A stretch of 64,000 nucleotides of DNA from Azospirillum sp. OGB3 (GTDB taxonomy: Bacteria > Pseudomonadota > Alphaproteobacteria > Azospirillales > Azospirillaceae). Positions 53,722 to 62,413 of this stretch are shown here, piece by piece; within the stretch, counting starts at the first letter, position 1, and every line of letters begins with the position of its first letter. The stretch is from assembly GCF_014192915.1 (NCBI RefSeq), contig NZ_JACHYN010000001.1:186001-250000 (forward strand), given 5' to 3'. The position numbers and the translations under genes were made by a program. The notes beneath the pieces are model-generated. The model did no database searches and was not told where the DNA came from. It saw only the letters and a program-made list of their open reading frames with translations.

Positions 53722-54855
53722 ATGACCTCAGACACGCCCACCGCCACCGACACCGTCCGCCTCGACCTCGGCCCGCGCAGTTACGACATCCTGGTCGGCG
53801 ACCGGGTGCTCGACGGCGCCGGACCGCGCATCGCCGCGATCACCAACGGCAAGGCCCCCATCGTCGTCACCGACGAGAACGTCGCCCCGCGGCATCTCCC
53901 GACGCTGGAGCGCACGCTGCGTGACGCCGGCATCGAGCCGACCCAGGCCATCGTCCTGCCGGCGGGCGAGAAGACCAAGGACATCGCCCATTTCGAACGG
54001 CTGATGGACGCCGTCCTGGGGCGCGGGATCGAGCGGTCGGCGGTCCTGCTGGCGCTGGGCGGAGGGGTGATCGGCGACATCACCGGCTTCGCCGCCGCCT
54101 CGGCGCTGCGCGGCATCGACTTCATCCAGGTGCCGACCACGCTGCTGAGCCAGGTGGACAGCTCGGTCGGCGGCAAGACCGGGATCAACAGCCCGCACGG
54201 CAAGAACCTGATCGGCGCCTTCCACCAGCCGCGTCTGGTCATCGCCGACACCGCCACGCTGGACACCCTGCCGCAGCGCGAGGTGCTGGCCGGCTACGCC
54301 GAGGTGGTGAAGTACGGGCTGATCCGCCTGCCCGGCTTCTTCGCTTGGCTGGAGGAGAACGGCGAGCGGGTGGTCGCCGGCGACAGCGACGCCCGCCGCC
54401 ACGCCGTTACGGAAAGCTGCCGGGCCAAGGCCGCAATCGTCGGCGCGGACGAGCGGGAGAGCGGCGACCGGGCCCTGTTGAACCTGGGCCACACCTTCGG
54501 CCACGCGCTGGAGGCGGCGACCGGCTTCGGCTCCCGCCTGCTGCACGGCGAGGCGGTGTCGATCGGCATGGTGCTGGCCTTCGACCTGTCGGTGCGGCTG
54601 GGGCTGTGCCCGGCGGCGGACGCCGAAAAGGCGCGCGCCCATCTGGCCCGCGTCGGCCTGCCGGTCCGCCCCACCGACGTGCCCGGCGTGGAGTGGGACG
54701 TCGACGGGCTGATCCTGTCGATGGCCAAGGACAAGAAGGTCAAGGACGGGCGCATCGCCTTCGTCCTGGTCCGCGCCCTGGGCGACGCCTTCACCAAGCG
54801 CGACGTCGATCCGGTGGTGGTACGGTCGCTACTGGAGGATGCCGTGGCGCGCTGA
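53722..54855 (+). CDS. aroB: 3-dehydroquinate synthase
   Basis: AroB cyclises DAHP to 3-dehydroquinate with NAD+ and a divalent metal. The 377-residue product has VTDENVAPRHLPTLER, LPAGEKTKDIAHFERLMD, ALGGGVIGDITGFAAASALRG, QVPTTLLSQVDSSVGGKTGI (substrate lysine region), and metal ligands Glu in AEVVKYGLI and His in LLNLGHTFGHALEAATG and LHGEAVSIGM. Coupled to aroK as in most proteobacteria. Confidence 0.97.
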   Translation: MTSDTPTATDTVRLDLGPRSYDILVGDRVLDGAGPRIAAITNGKAPIVVTDENVAPRHLPTLERTLRDAGIEPTQAIVLPAGEKTKDIAHFERLMDAVLGRGIERSAVLLALGGGVIGDITGFAAASALRGIDFIQVPTTLLSQVDSSVGGKTGINSPHGKNLIGAFHQPRLVIADTATLDTLPQREVLAGYAEVVKYGLIRLPGFFAWLEENGERVVAGDSDARRHAVTESCRAKAAIVGADERESGDRALLNLGHTFGHALEAATGFGSRLLHGEAVSIGMVLAFDLSVRLGLCPAADAEKARAHLARVGLPVRPTDVPGVEWDVDGLILSMAKDKKVKDGRIAFVLVRALGDAFTKRDVDPVVVRSLLEDAVAR

Positions 54856-54968
54856 TGCGCTGCACCATAATCCCTTGACCGTTGGGGCAGCAAACTGTCA
54901 GAGTTCACGACAGTTCCGATTCGCGTCCAAGATGCGATCGAACCCTGCCCCAGAATGGGAGAATGGAC

Positions 54969-55439
54969 ATGCCGAACCGCAAGCTCATCCCCGACGTCAT
55001 CAAGGACCAGCAGCTCGTCTGCCTGCCCCCGGAGGCCAGCGTCCAGGACGCCGCTCTTCTGATGGCGGAGCGCCGTGTCGCCGCCCTCCTGGTTACACAG
55101 GGCCGGTCACTGAAGGGCATCTTCACGGAGCGCGACCTCGCGGCCCGCGTCGTCGCCGCGGGACGCGACCCCGTGGCCACCCGTCTGGCCGAGGTCATGA
55201 CCGCCTCTCCCGACACGCTGGGGCCGGACGCCCACGCCTACGAGGCGTTGGACCTGATGGAGCGCCACCACTACCGCCATCTGCCGGTCACCGCGGACGG
55301 CGAATCGGACGGCATGGTGATGGGCATCGTCTCCATTCGCGACCTGTTCGCCGTGGTCCGCGCCCATCTGGAGGACGAGATCCGCGACCGCGAGGCGTTC
55401 ATCTTCGGCTCGAACTACTCCGCCAGCGCGCCCCCGTAA
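54969..55439 (+). CDS. tandem CBS-domain protein
   Basis: A 156-residue stand-alone CBS pair. First CBS: IKDQQLVCLPPEASVQDAA to GIFTERDLAARVVAAG. Second: VMTASPDTLGPDAHAYEALDLM to VMGIVSIRDLFAVVR. Bateman pairs bind adenosyl ligands (AMP, ATP, SAM) and can regulate partner enzymes. No catalytic domain is attached. The ATG at 54969 (MPNRKL) is chosen because GGGAG lies seven bases upstream; the ATG at 54963 is too close. Confidence 0.9.
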   Translation: MPNRKLIPDVIKDQQLVCLPPEASVQDAALLMAERRVAALLVTQGRSLKGIFTERDLAARVVAAGRDPVATRLAEVMTASPDTLGPDAHAYEALDLMERHHYRHLPVTADGESDGMVMGIVSIRDLFAVVRAHLEDEIRDREAFIFGSNYSASAPP

Positions 55440-55563
55440 CCACGGGGCGGGTAATGCTGCGATGCGGCAAAGCCGGCTTGACCTGAACGCTGGCCCCACA
55501 GATATTCCAGAACACGCCCCAACAACACGGCCCTGCGAAACAGGCCGAACGCCAGAGAGTCCC

Positions 55564-56175
55564 ATGCCGCTGTCCGAACCCGCCGCGCGCGAACCGATCC
55601 ACACCCGGGAAGTCACTTGCCGGGGCTATCGGCGGACCGATGGGCTGTGGGACGTCGAGGGTCATCTGACCGACGTGAAGAGCTACGCCTTCCACACCGA
55701 GCAGCGCGGCCAGATCCTGCCCGGCGACCCGGTGCACGGCATGTGGCTCCGCCTGACGGTCGACAACGACCTGACCGTCCAGGCGGTGGAAGCGGTGACG
55801 GAGAAGAGCCCCTACCGCACCTGCGGCTCCGTCACTCCCAATTTCCAGCGGCTGGTCGGGCTGAAGATCGGGCCGGGCTGGACCCGCGCGGTGAAGGAGC
55901 GGCTGGGCGGCGTCCAGGGCTGCACGCATCTGGTGGAGCTTCTCGGGCCGATCGCCACCACCGCCTTCCAGACCATCTATCCGATCCTGGCGCGCGAACA
56001 GGCTGAGAAGGCGCGGGCGTCCGGCGGCGAGACGGGCAGCAAGGAGGACATGCTGCGCACCAAGCGCCCGGTGCTGCTGAACACCTGCCACATCTTCGAC
56101 AGCAACGGCGAGGTCGTGCGGAAGAATTGGCCCGACCACTACACCGGCGACCGCCCGCGCGACGCCGCGGACTGA
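55564..56175 (+). CDS. DUF2889 domain protein
   Basis: The 203-residue protein contains HTREVTCRGYRRTDGLWDVE, SYAFHTEQRGQILPGDPVH, VEAVTEKSPYRTC and the CTHLVELLGPIATTAFQTI region with conserved Cys and His, typical of DUF2889. Family function is unknown; conserved Cys and His suggest metal or thiol chemistry. No signal peptide. ATG at 55564 is 125 bases after the CBS gene. Confidence 0.8.
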   Translation: MPLSEPAAREPIHTREVTCRGYRRTDGLWDVEGHLTDVKSYAFHTEQRGQILPGDPVHGMWLRLTVDNDLTVQAVEAVTEKSPYRTCGSVTPNFQRLVGLKIGPGWTRAVKERLGGVQGCTHLVELLGPIATTAFQTIYPILAREQAEKARASGGETGSKEDMLRTKRPVLLNTCHIFDSNGEVVRKNWPDHYTGDRPRDAAD

Positions 56176-56236
56176 GGTGGCGGCGGGCGCGGCACCCGGG
56201 ATGAACACTTCGAAGCAATGATTTCGAAGCAATGAC

Positions 56237-56272
56237 AAGGGGCGCGCCCGATGGACGCGCCCCTTCTCTTTT
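56237..56272. terminator. bidirectional terminator between convergent genes
   Basis: AAGGGGCGCG (56237-56246) pairs with CGCGCCCCTT (56256-56265); a pyrimidine-rich CTCTTTT follows on the plus strand. A duplicated 13-base word TTCGAAGCAATGA precedes it (56209 and 56223). Confidence 0.75.
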
Positions 56273-56295
56273 CCCGAATCGGGACGGTCAGGCCA

Positions 56296-56787
56296 TCACG
56301 CGTCCAACGCGGACCGCAGGCTCTCGCTGGATCCGATCGGCTTCGCCGCCGGCGGCAGGGCTGCCGCCGTGGTTCCGGCCCCGCTCTCCGCCCGGTCGAG
56401 TTCGTCCAGCGGCGGGAGGTCGAACGGCGTGCCCACGAAGGGATCGCCTCCGCCATGCCCGGCCTGGACATGGCCATCCTCGGTGCAGGCCCGGCGAAAA
56501 TAGGCCGCAATGAAGACCCGGACCGCCGAGGTCAGGGTGACCTCCGCGTTGTCCGCGCCCGGGCCGCGCCGCCGGATCTGCTCGTCCAGCCGGTCCTTGA
56601 TCAGGGTGCAGAGGCCGTTGACCGTCAGGCCCTCGCGGCGGGCAATGTCCTCCAGAGCGTCCCACATGGTCGGCTCCAGACGCATGCTCGTGCGGCGCCC
56701 GGCAATCATGATGTTCATGCTCTTCAGCGGTTCCACACACGCGTTGGGATTCACTGTTAACCGTTTCTTCGGCCCGCGCTTCGCCAT
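56296..56787 (-). CDS. ribbon-helix-helix DNA-binding protein
   Basis: A 163-residue protein with an RHH-4-like fold: RRTSMRLEPTMWDALEDIAR is the beta strand and first helix, and REGLTVNGLCTLIKDRLDEQ the second helix. The basic N-terminus (MAKRGPKKRLTVNP) may aid DNA binding. The C-terminal part is Ala/Gly-rich and weakly conserved. It probably represses itself or a neighbour. The ATG at 56787 has no strong ribosome site. It is convergent with the DUF2889 gene. Confidence 0.82.
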   Translation of the reverse strand: MAKRGPKKRLTVNPNACVEPLKSMNIMIAGRRTSMRLEPTMWDALEDIARREGLTVNGLCTLIKDRLDEQIRRRGPGADNAEVTLTSAVRVFIAAYFRRACTEDGHVQAGHGGGDPFVGTPFDLPPLDELDRAESGAGTTAAALPPAAKPIGSSESLRSALDA

Positions 56788-57029
56788 ACGCCGCCCTCTC
56801 CACGAACCCGCCGGACGACGCGCGAAAAGTGCATCGCCCACGGCGCATTGATTGGTTGCATGTGCCGCACTCTACTAAATACAGCGAGAATTGCAACCAC
56901 GGCAGCACTCCAATTATGTTTGAAGACGGAAAAGAACCTCTAGTAGTTGCATGCGTATGTATGCATTTTCAGGTGGCACTTTTCCCTTGCTGCACGGGCG
57001 GCGGCCGGACGTTCTTGTCAGCGTTTCTG
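56788..57029. other. AT-rich intergenic stretch with repeated GTTGCATG words
   Basis: This 240-base interval is clearly richer in A/T than its surroundings. It holds GTTGCATG at 56855-56862 and 56946-56953, and the imperfect palindrome ATGCGTATGTATGCAT at 56951-56966. No convincing gene is present. It probably holds promoters for the RHH gene and may be an RHH operator; the repeated word supports but does not prove this. Confidence 0.5.
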
Positions 57030-57302
57030 TCAGCGAGCCTCTTCGGGCGTCAGCGTGGTCAGGCCGAGGGCGTGAACGCGCTCCGCCATTTCTTGGGCCA
57101 GCAGGCCATAGACCAGCCGCTGGCGTTCCACGCGCGACTTTCCGGCGAAGGCGGCGGAGACGATGGTGACGTGGAAATGCGTCTCGCCTTCCGGGTGGGC
57201 GCCGCCGTGACCGGCGTGCCGGCCGGAATCGTCCTGGATGTCGAGCCGCTCGGGGGCGAGCGCGTCGGTCAGTTTCCGGCGCATGCGGGTGGCGTATTCC
57301 AT
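57030..57302 (-). CDS. bolA: BolA-family protein
   Basis: A 90-residue protein: MRRKLTDALAPERLDIQDDS, HAGHGGAHPEGETHFHVTIV, the conserved His in THFHV, and SRVERQRLVYGLLAQEM. BolA proteins bind monothiol glutaredoxins, with roles in iron-sulfur homeostasis and stress. The ATG at 57302 (MEYATRMRRKL) fits the family's short N-terminus. It is divergent from the J-domain gene, 153 bases apart. Confidence 0.9.
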   Translation of the reverse strand: MEYATRMRRKLTDALAPERLDIQDDSGRHAGHGGAHPEGETHFHVTIVSAAFAGKSRVERQRLVYGLLAQEMAERVHALGLTTLTPEEAR

Positions 57303-57455
57303 GGAATCCTCACTGGGTCGGGTTTGCCATTGAGGTGACGGCGCGGTGCCGCTCCCGTCAAGACGCCAATGCCGCAGACCGGCCATTTTCCGCAGTCCGG
57401 CACCGTCCCCTTGCGTGCGCTTGCCAGAATGGGTGCCTCTTCCCATACTTCGCAC

Positions 57456-58040
57456 ATGAGCAAGCCACGCACCCGCTACGACTTCAGCCGCTACGACCAG
57501 CCGCGCACCGCCGTGCGCGCCTGCGATCATCCGGGCTGTGCGGGCGAGGGCGCGTACCGGGCGCCGAAGAGCCGCCGGCAGCTCAACGACTACTACTGGT
57601 TCTGCCTGGACCATGTGCGCGAATACAACCGCGCCTGGGACTATTACGCCGGCATGAAGCCCGAGCAGATCGAGGCCGAGGTCCGCCGCGACACCACGTG
57701 GCAGCGCCCGAGCTGGCCGCTCGGCTTTTGGGGGGTGCAGGAGAAATTCCTGCGCGACCGCGCGATGCACGGCTTCAGCTTCGAGTTCGGGCGCGAGGCC
57801 GGCAAGGACCAGTCCGAGGAGACCAAGCAGCGCCGGCAGGCCGCCCGCAGCGCGGAGGAGGAGGCTCTGGTCGTCCTCGACCTCGCCCCGCCGGTGGATT
57901 TCCCGCGCATCAAGGCGCGCTACCGCGAGCTGGTGAAAATCCACCATCCCGACGCCAACGGCGGGGACAAGGCGGCCGAAGAAAAGTTGAAGGAGATCAA
58001 TCAGGCCTACAACACGCTGAAAGCCTGCTATGGTGCGTAA
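57456..58040 (+). CDS. J-domain protein, C-terminal DnaJ domain
   Basis: A 194-residue co-chaperone with the DnaJ domain at the C-terminus (about 136-194) and the HPD motif at 164-166 in [10 protein letters not shown]. The N-terminal half has CDHPGC (Cys23, Cys28) and CLDH (Cys50, His53), which could bind a zinc ion, followed by a conserved WSFGFWG-like stretch. J-domain proteins activate DnaK ATPase. The architecture (Cys motif plus C-terminal J) is common in Rhodospirillales and Rhizobiales, where it often precedes cobS. That gene indeed follows 73 bases downstream. Confidence 0.88.
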   Translation: MSKPRTRYDFSRYDQPRTAVRACDHPGCAGEGAYRAPKSRRQLNDYYWFCLDHVREYNRAWDYYAGMKPEQIEAEVRRDTTWQRPSWPLGFWGVQEKFLRDRAMHGFSFEFGREAGKDQSEETKQRRQAARSAEEEALVVLDLAPPVDFPRIKARYRELVKIHHPDANGGDKAAEEKLKEINQAYNTLKACYGA

Positions 58041-58113
58041 CCCCGACGGTTGGCCGGACCAGATTGGCCGGGCGGCCCCGACAACAGACACGTTGGAACG
58101 ATAAGAACCTCCC

Positions 58114-59118
58114 ATGCCTTCTCAAGGAGCCACCCAGGCCAGCTCGGCCCTGTTCGATCACGTTCCCGACATCACCCTGTCGGTGCGTCAAGTGTTCGGC
58201 ATCGACAGCGACATGCAGGTGCCGGCCTTCAGCCAGCGCACGGAGCATGTGCCGGACATCGACGAAGCCTACCGCTTCGACCGCGACACGACGCTCGCGA
58301 TCCTGGCTGGCTTCGCCTACAACCGTCGCGTCATGGTCCAGGGCTATCACGGGACCGGCAAGTCCACCCACATCGAACAGGTGGCCGCGCGCCTGAACTG
58401 GCCCTGCATCCGCATCAACCTGGACAGCCACATCAGCCGCATCGACCTGATGGGCAAGGACGCCATCGTCCTGCGCGACGGCGTCCAGGTGACGGAATAC
58501 CGCGAAGGCATCCTGCCCTGGGCGCTCCAGCATGCCTGCGCATTGGTCTTCGACGAGTATGACGCGGGCCGTCCCGACGTGATGTTCGTGATCCAGCGCG
58601 TGCTGGAGGTGGAAGGCAAGCTGACCCTGCTCGACCAGAACCGCGTCATCCGCCCGCACCCGGCCTTCCGCCTGTTCGCCACGGCGAACACCGTCGGGCT
58701 GGGCGACACCACCGGCCTCTACCACGGCACGCAGCAGATCAACCAGGGCCAGATGGACCGCTGGAACATCGTGGCGACGCTGAACTACCTGCCGGTGGAC
58801 GCCGAGGTGAAGATCGTCGCCTCCAAGGTGCCGGAATACGACAGCGAGGCCGGCCGCAAGACCGTGGCGTCGATGGTGCGCCTGGCCGACCTGACCCGCG
58901 CCGGCTTCATCAACGGCGACATCTCCACCGTGATGAGCCCGCGCACGGTCATCACCTGGGCGCAGAACGCCAACATCTTCAACGACATCGCCTTCGCGTT
59001 CCGGATCACCTTCCTGAACAAGTGCGACGAGGTGGAGCGGCCGACCGTCGCCGAATACTACCAGCGCTGCTTCGGCACCGAACTGCCGGAGACGGGGGTG
59101 CAGGCGAACCTGGTGTGA
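58114..59118 (+). CDS. cobS: cobaltochelatase subunit CobS
   Basis: CobS is the AAA+ ATPase subunit of the aerobic CobN-CobS-CobT cobalt chelatase, inserting cobalt into hydrogenobyrinic acid diamide. The 334-residue product has Walker [10 protein letters not shown], Walker [13 protein letters not shown], sensor 1 LFATANTVG and [14 protein letters not shown]. This CobS is unrelated to the cobalamin synthase CobS at 6296. The stop at 59118 is 50 bases before the repeat that opens the GxxExxY cassette. Confidence 0.96.
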   Translation: MPSQGATQASSALFDHVPDITLSVRQVFGIDSDMQVPAFSQRTEHVPDIDEAYRFDRDTTLAILAGFAYNRRVMVQGYHGTGKSTHIEQVAARLNWPCIRINLDSHISRIDLMGKDAIVLRDGVQVTEYREGILPWALQHACALVFDEYDAGRPDVMFVIQRVLEVEGKLTLLDQNRVIRPHPAFRLFATANTVGLGDTTGLYHGTQQINQGQMDRWNIVATLNYLPVDAEVKIVASKVPEYDSEAGRKTVASMVRLADLTRAGFINGDISTVMSPRTVITWAQNANIFNDIAFAFRITFLNKCDEVERPTVAEYYQRCFGTELPETGVQANLV

Positions 59119-59168
59119 CGGGGGGCGCCTCGTCCCTCGGGACCGCAGCCTCCCTGGCAACAGGACAA

Positions 59169-59205
59169 CACGGATTTCACGGATCTGGGCACGGATTTCA
59201 CGGAT
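59169..59205 (+). repeat. left paired repeats of the GxxExxY cassette
   Basis: Two direct copies of CACGGATTTCACGGAT at 59169-59184 and 59190-59205. The second overlaps the ATG of the enclosed gene (59204-59206). Inverted copies lie at the right end (59594-59629). Confidence 0.85.
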
Positions 59206-59584
59206 GAGGGTCACTCTCGACCGCGACCTGGACGCCTTGACCGAGCGCATCATTGGAGCCGCCTTCGAGGTCTTCAACACGCTCGGTCAAGGGTTCGTCG
59301 AGGCCGTCTATAAGAAGGCCCTTCTCTGTGAACTTCGCGAGCGCGGCCCGGATGCGGAACAGGAGGTTCCCTTCCAGATCGGCTACAAGGGCTCGAACGT
59401 CGGCACCTACGTCGCCGACATCGTGGTGGCGCGCCGCGTCATCGTCGAGCTGAAGGTCGCCGACGCGCTGGCGCAGCCGCACAGACGGCAGGTCATCAAC
59501 TATCTTCGCGCCAGCGGATTGCAGGTCGGCCTGTTGTTCAATTTCGGCGGCTCCAGCCTCACCTTCTCCCGTGTCCTGCCGTAA
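59204..59584 (+). CDS. GxxExxY protein (PD-(D/E)XK-like nuclease fold)
   Basis: The 126-residue protein has the family motif G-x-x-E-x-x-Y as GFVEAVY and a PD-(D/E)xK-like core: Asp in YVADIVVARR and E-x-K in VIVELKVADAL. These families carry a restriction-endonuclease-like fold; biological function is not established. The ATG overlaps repeat DNA, and the gene sits in an inverted-repeat cassette (59169-59629) between cobS and cobT. This suggests an inserted unit that leaves both host genes intact. Confidence 0.88.
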   Translation: MRVTLDRDLDALTERIIGAAFEVFNTLGQGFVEAVYKKALLCELRERGPDAEQEVPFQIGYKGSNVGTYVADIVVARRVIVELKVADALAQPHRRQVINYLRASGLQVGLLFNFGGSSLTFSRVLP

Positions 59585-59593
59585 CCGGGGAAC

Positions 59594-59629
59594 ATCCGTG
59601 AAATCCGTGTTTCGTCCGTGAAATCCGTG
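59594..59629 (-). repeat. right inverted repeats of the GxxExxY cassette
   Basis: ATCCGTGAAATCCGTG at 59594-59609 and TCCGTGAAATCCGTG at 59615-59629 are the reverse complements of the left repeats. Two copies on each side, in opposite orientation, frame the cassette. Confidence 0.85.
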
Positions 59630-59676
59630 TCAATCTTGTCCGACGACCGCCGGACGCAGACCCAAGACAGCCCGCC

Positions 59677-61542
59677 ATGACCGACCGTGAAAACCCCGTC
59701 GAGGCCTTCAAGCGCTCCACCGCCGCCGCGGTGCGGGCCCTCTCCCGCCGGGCCGACGTGCAGGTGGGCTTCTCCACCGAGCCGCCCGGCGTCGCCGGCC
59801 TGCGCGTGCGCATCCCCACCCCGGCGCGCGACCTGAACCCGCACGACGTCGCCACGCTGCGCGGCGCGGCGGACGCCGTGTCGCTGCGGCTGCGCTTCCA
59901 CGACAACGCCATCCATCTCCAGCGCATGCCGCTGGGCGACAGTGCCCGCGCCGCCTACGACGCGCTGGAGCAGGCCCGCTGCGAGGCGCTGGGCGCCAGC
60001 CACATGCCCGGCGTGGCCGCCAACCTGGAGGCGGCGCTGGACGAGCGCTACCACAAGCAGGGTTTCGAGCGGCTGGAGGAGCGCGAGCAGGTCCCCCTGC
60101 CCGAGGTGCTGCGCCTGATCGCCCGCGAGGCGATGACCGGCGCCGCCCCGCCCCCCGCCGCCGAGCACGCCGTCAGCCTGTGGCGCGGCTGGATCGAGGA
60201 GCGGCTGGGCAAGGATCTGCACGGCCTCGCCGGTCACATGGCCGATCAGGACGCCTACGCCCGCGCCGTGCGCAAGCTGCTGACCGAGCTGGACATGGAG
60301 GTCGGGAACGACCCCGACGAGCCGCAGGAGCCGGAGGAGGACGAGCGCGACTCCGGCGAGAACGAGAATGAGCCGAACAAGGGCCAGACCCAGGGAGAGG
60401 ACGACACCCAGAGTCAGGCCGAATCGATGACCTCGCAGGAGACGCAGGAGTCCGACCAGGGCGAGCAGGCCGACGAGGGCACCGGCGAGGAGGGCGACAC
60501 CGAGATGGGCCAGGGCGAGGGGGCGGAGGAGCCCGCCGGTCCCGGCCAGCCCTGGCGCCCGGAGGCGCGCGGCCGCAACGAGCCCGACCCCAACGCCTAC
60601 AAGCCCTTCACCACCCGCTTCGACGAGGTGGTCGACGCCGCCGAGCTGTGCGACCCGGAGGAGCTGTCCCGGCTGCGCCACATGCTGGACCAGCAGCTCG
60701 TCCATCTCCAGGGGGTGATCTCCAAGCTGGCCAACCGCCTGCAGCGCCGCCTCCTGGCCAAGCAGCAGCGGTCGTGGGAATTCGACCTCGACGACGGCAT
60801 CCTCGACGCCGCCCGTCTGGCCCGCATCGTCGTGAACCCGGTCCTTCCCCTCTCCTTCAAGAAGGAGAAGGAGATGGACTTCCGCGACACGGTGGTGTCG
60901 CTGCTGATCGACAATTCCGGCTCGATGCGCGGGCGTCCGATCTCCATCGCCGCGATGAGCGCCGACATCCTCGCCCGCACGCTGGAGCGCTGCGCGGTGA
61001 AGGTGGAGGTGCTGGGCTTCACCACCCGCGCCTGGAAGGGCGGGCAGGCGCGCGAGCAGTGGATCTCCTCGGGCAAGCCGGCCAACCCGGGCCGCCTGAA
61101 CGACCTGCGCCACATCATCTACAAGGACGCCGACCAGCCCTGGCGCCGCGCCCGCAAGAATCTCGGCCTGATGCTGCGCGAAGGCATCCTCAAGGAGAAC
61201 ATCGACGGCGAGGCGCTGATGTGGGCGCACAACCGCCTGATCGGGCGGCCCGAGCAGAGGCGCATCCTGATGGTGATCTCCGACGGCGCGCCGGTGGACG
61301 ATTCGACCCTGTCGGTCAACGCCGGCAACTATCTGGAGCGGCACCTGCGGCAGGTGATCGAGTACATCGAGACCCGCTCGCCGGTGGAGCTGGTGGCCAT
61401 CGGCATCGGCCACGACGTGACCCGCTACTACCGCCGCGCCGTCACCATCGTGGACGCCGAGCAGCTGGGCGGCACCATGATGAACAAGCTGGCCGAGCTG
61501 TTCGACGAGGACGACCGCCGGGGCCGCTCCGGCTGGCGCTGA
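59677..61542 (+). CDS. cobT: cobaltochelatase subunit CobT
   Basis: A 621-residue MIDAS-type subunit that works with CobS and CobN. The N-terminal domain (about 1-220) is followed by a very acidic linker ([19 protein letters not shown] and on to about residue 300) and a C-terminal von Willebrand A domain. That domain carries the MIDAS motif DNSGSM (about 411-416) and the later [15 protein letters not shown]. The acidic linker and VWA are diagnostic. Not the same as the nucleotide-loop CobT at 5093. The GxxExxY cassette separates it from cobS. Confidence 0.96.
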   Translation: MTDRENPVEAFKRSTAAAVRALSRRADVQVGFSTEPPGVAGLRVRIPTPARDLNPHDVATLRGAADAVSLRLRFHDNAIHLQRMPLGDSARAAYDALEQARCEALGASHMPGVAANLEAALDERYHKQGFERLEEREQVPLPEVLRLIAREAMTGAAPPPAAEHAVSLWRGWIEERLGKDLHGLAGHMADQDAYARAVRKLLTELDMEVGNDPDEPQEPEEDERDSGENENEPNKGQTQGEDDTQSQAESMTSQETQESDQGEQADEGTGEEGDTEMGQGEGAEEPAGPGQPWRPEARGRNEPDPNAYKPFTTRFDEVVDAAELCDPEELSRLRHMLDQQLVHLQGVISKLANRLQRRLLAKQQRSWEFDLDDGILDAARLARIVVNPVLPLSFKKEKEMDFRDTVVSLLIDNSGSMRGRPISIAAMSADILARTLERCAVKVEVLGFTTRAWKGGQAREQWISSGKPANPGRLNDLRHIIYKDADQPWRRARKNLGLMLREGILKENIDGEALMWAHNRLIGRPEQRRILMVISDGAPVDDSTLSVNAGNYLERHLRQVIEYIETRSPVELVAIGIGHDVTRYYRRAVTIVDAEQLGGTMMNKLAELFDEDDRRGRSGWR

Positions 61543-61568
61543 GGGCGGACCCCGGACCGGAAACGACA

Positions 61569-61597
61569 ACGGCGCGGATCACTCCGCGCCGTTTTTG
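61569..61597 (+). terminator. Rho-independent terminator after cobT
   Basis: ACGGCGCGGA pairs with TCCGCGCCGT around loop TCAC, followed by TTTTTG. It lies 26 bases after the stop and before the convergent exported-protein gene. Confidence 0.9.
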
Positions 61598-61620
61598 TTG
61601 ATGCCGTCCGGTTCGTCCGG

Positions 61621-62133
61621 TCACTGCAGGCTGCGCTGCATCTCTTCGAAGTTGCGCGAGAAGCCGTTCAGCGGGAAGTCGATGTCGCGCTTGCCGGCGC
61701 GCAGGAAGTTCACGCGGACCAGCACGGTGGAGCCGTTGCGGAACTGGTCGACCACGCGGCCCGACACGAAGTTCGGGAACATGCACATGTTCAGCGTGGC
61801 GATCTGCGTCTCGATGCGCGGCTGGCGGTCGACGCGGATGGCGCAATTGTCGATCATGCCCTGGCTGGTCGTCAGGAACAGGTGATAGTCGTTGCCGGTC
61901 GGGATGACGCTCAGCGCCACGAAGCCGACCTCCTTGCCGTCGTCGAACAGCCGGTAGTTCATCAGCCGGCAGACCTTGGTGTCGGTCATCCGGTCGATCT
62001 CGCAGCGGCTGGTCCAGGCGCCCTCCGGGCCGTACTCGGCGGCGGATTTGGAGAAATCGACGGCAGAGGCCGGCGTGGCGGCTAGCGCGGACAGCAGCGC
62101 CGCACCAAAAGCGAAGAGACCTGTCCAACGCAT
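61621..62133 (-). CDS. exported protein, IalB-like
   Basis: The 170-residue product has a signal peptide (MRWTGLFAFGAALLSALAATPASA) and a mature part with Cys pairs around WTSRCEIDRMTDTKVCRLM and IDNCAIRVD / LNMCMFPNF, ending PLNGFSRNFEEMQRSL. The Cys spacing and PLNGF-like ending resemble the invasion-associated locus B (IalB) family of alphaproteobacteria. Assignment is moderate. GGGGAG lies seven bases before the ATG at 62133. Confidence 0.72.
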   Translation of the reverse strand: MRWTGLFAFGAALLSALAATPASAVDFSKSAAEYGPEGAWTSRCEIDRMTDTKVCRLMNYRLFDDGKEVGFVALSVIPTGNDYHLFLTTSQGMIDNCAIRVDRQPRIETQIATLNMCMFPNFVSGRVVDQFRNGSTVLVRVNFLRAGKRDIDFPLNGFSRNFEEMQRSLQ

Positions 62134-62301
62134 CCTGACGCTCCCCAATCTTGTCGCCCCGATCAGCCGCTCACGAACCCGCCCGACGGCGGTCATCGCG
62201 AACGGATTATAGGCATACCCCGAAGACGGACAAGCATCTACACCTTTGGTTGGCGTCTTCATCCCGGATGATCGTTCCGCTCCGCATCCTTTCCGAATAT
62301 T

Positions 62302-62320
62302 GAGAATGGTTATCGTTCAC
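62302..62320. promoter_or_regulatory. Fur-box-like site upstream of the iron-binding protein gene
   Basis: GAGAATGGTTATCGTTCAC matches the 19-base Fur consensus GATAATGATAATCATTATC at about 13-14 positions. TTGACA (a -35 candidate) follows at 62323, so the site could overlap the promoter. This fits iron-regulated expression of the next gene, but the regulator (Fur or a related protein) is inference. Confidence 0.5.
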
Positions 62321-62413
62321 GCTTGACACCCCGCGCCCCGAATGGTCAAGTCGGCGCATGAGAACGCTTCGCAATTGCGGGCGTGAACCGACAAGAATTC
62401 GGGAGTCACGAGG

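Noticed and set aside
59500..61569. 689-codon minus-strand frame opposite cobT
   Set aside because: It contains only Leu/Val/Gly/Arg low-complexity sequence, and cobT on the other strand has all expected motifs.
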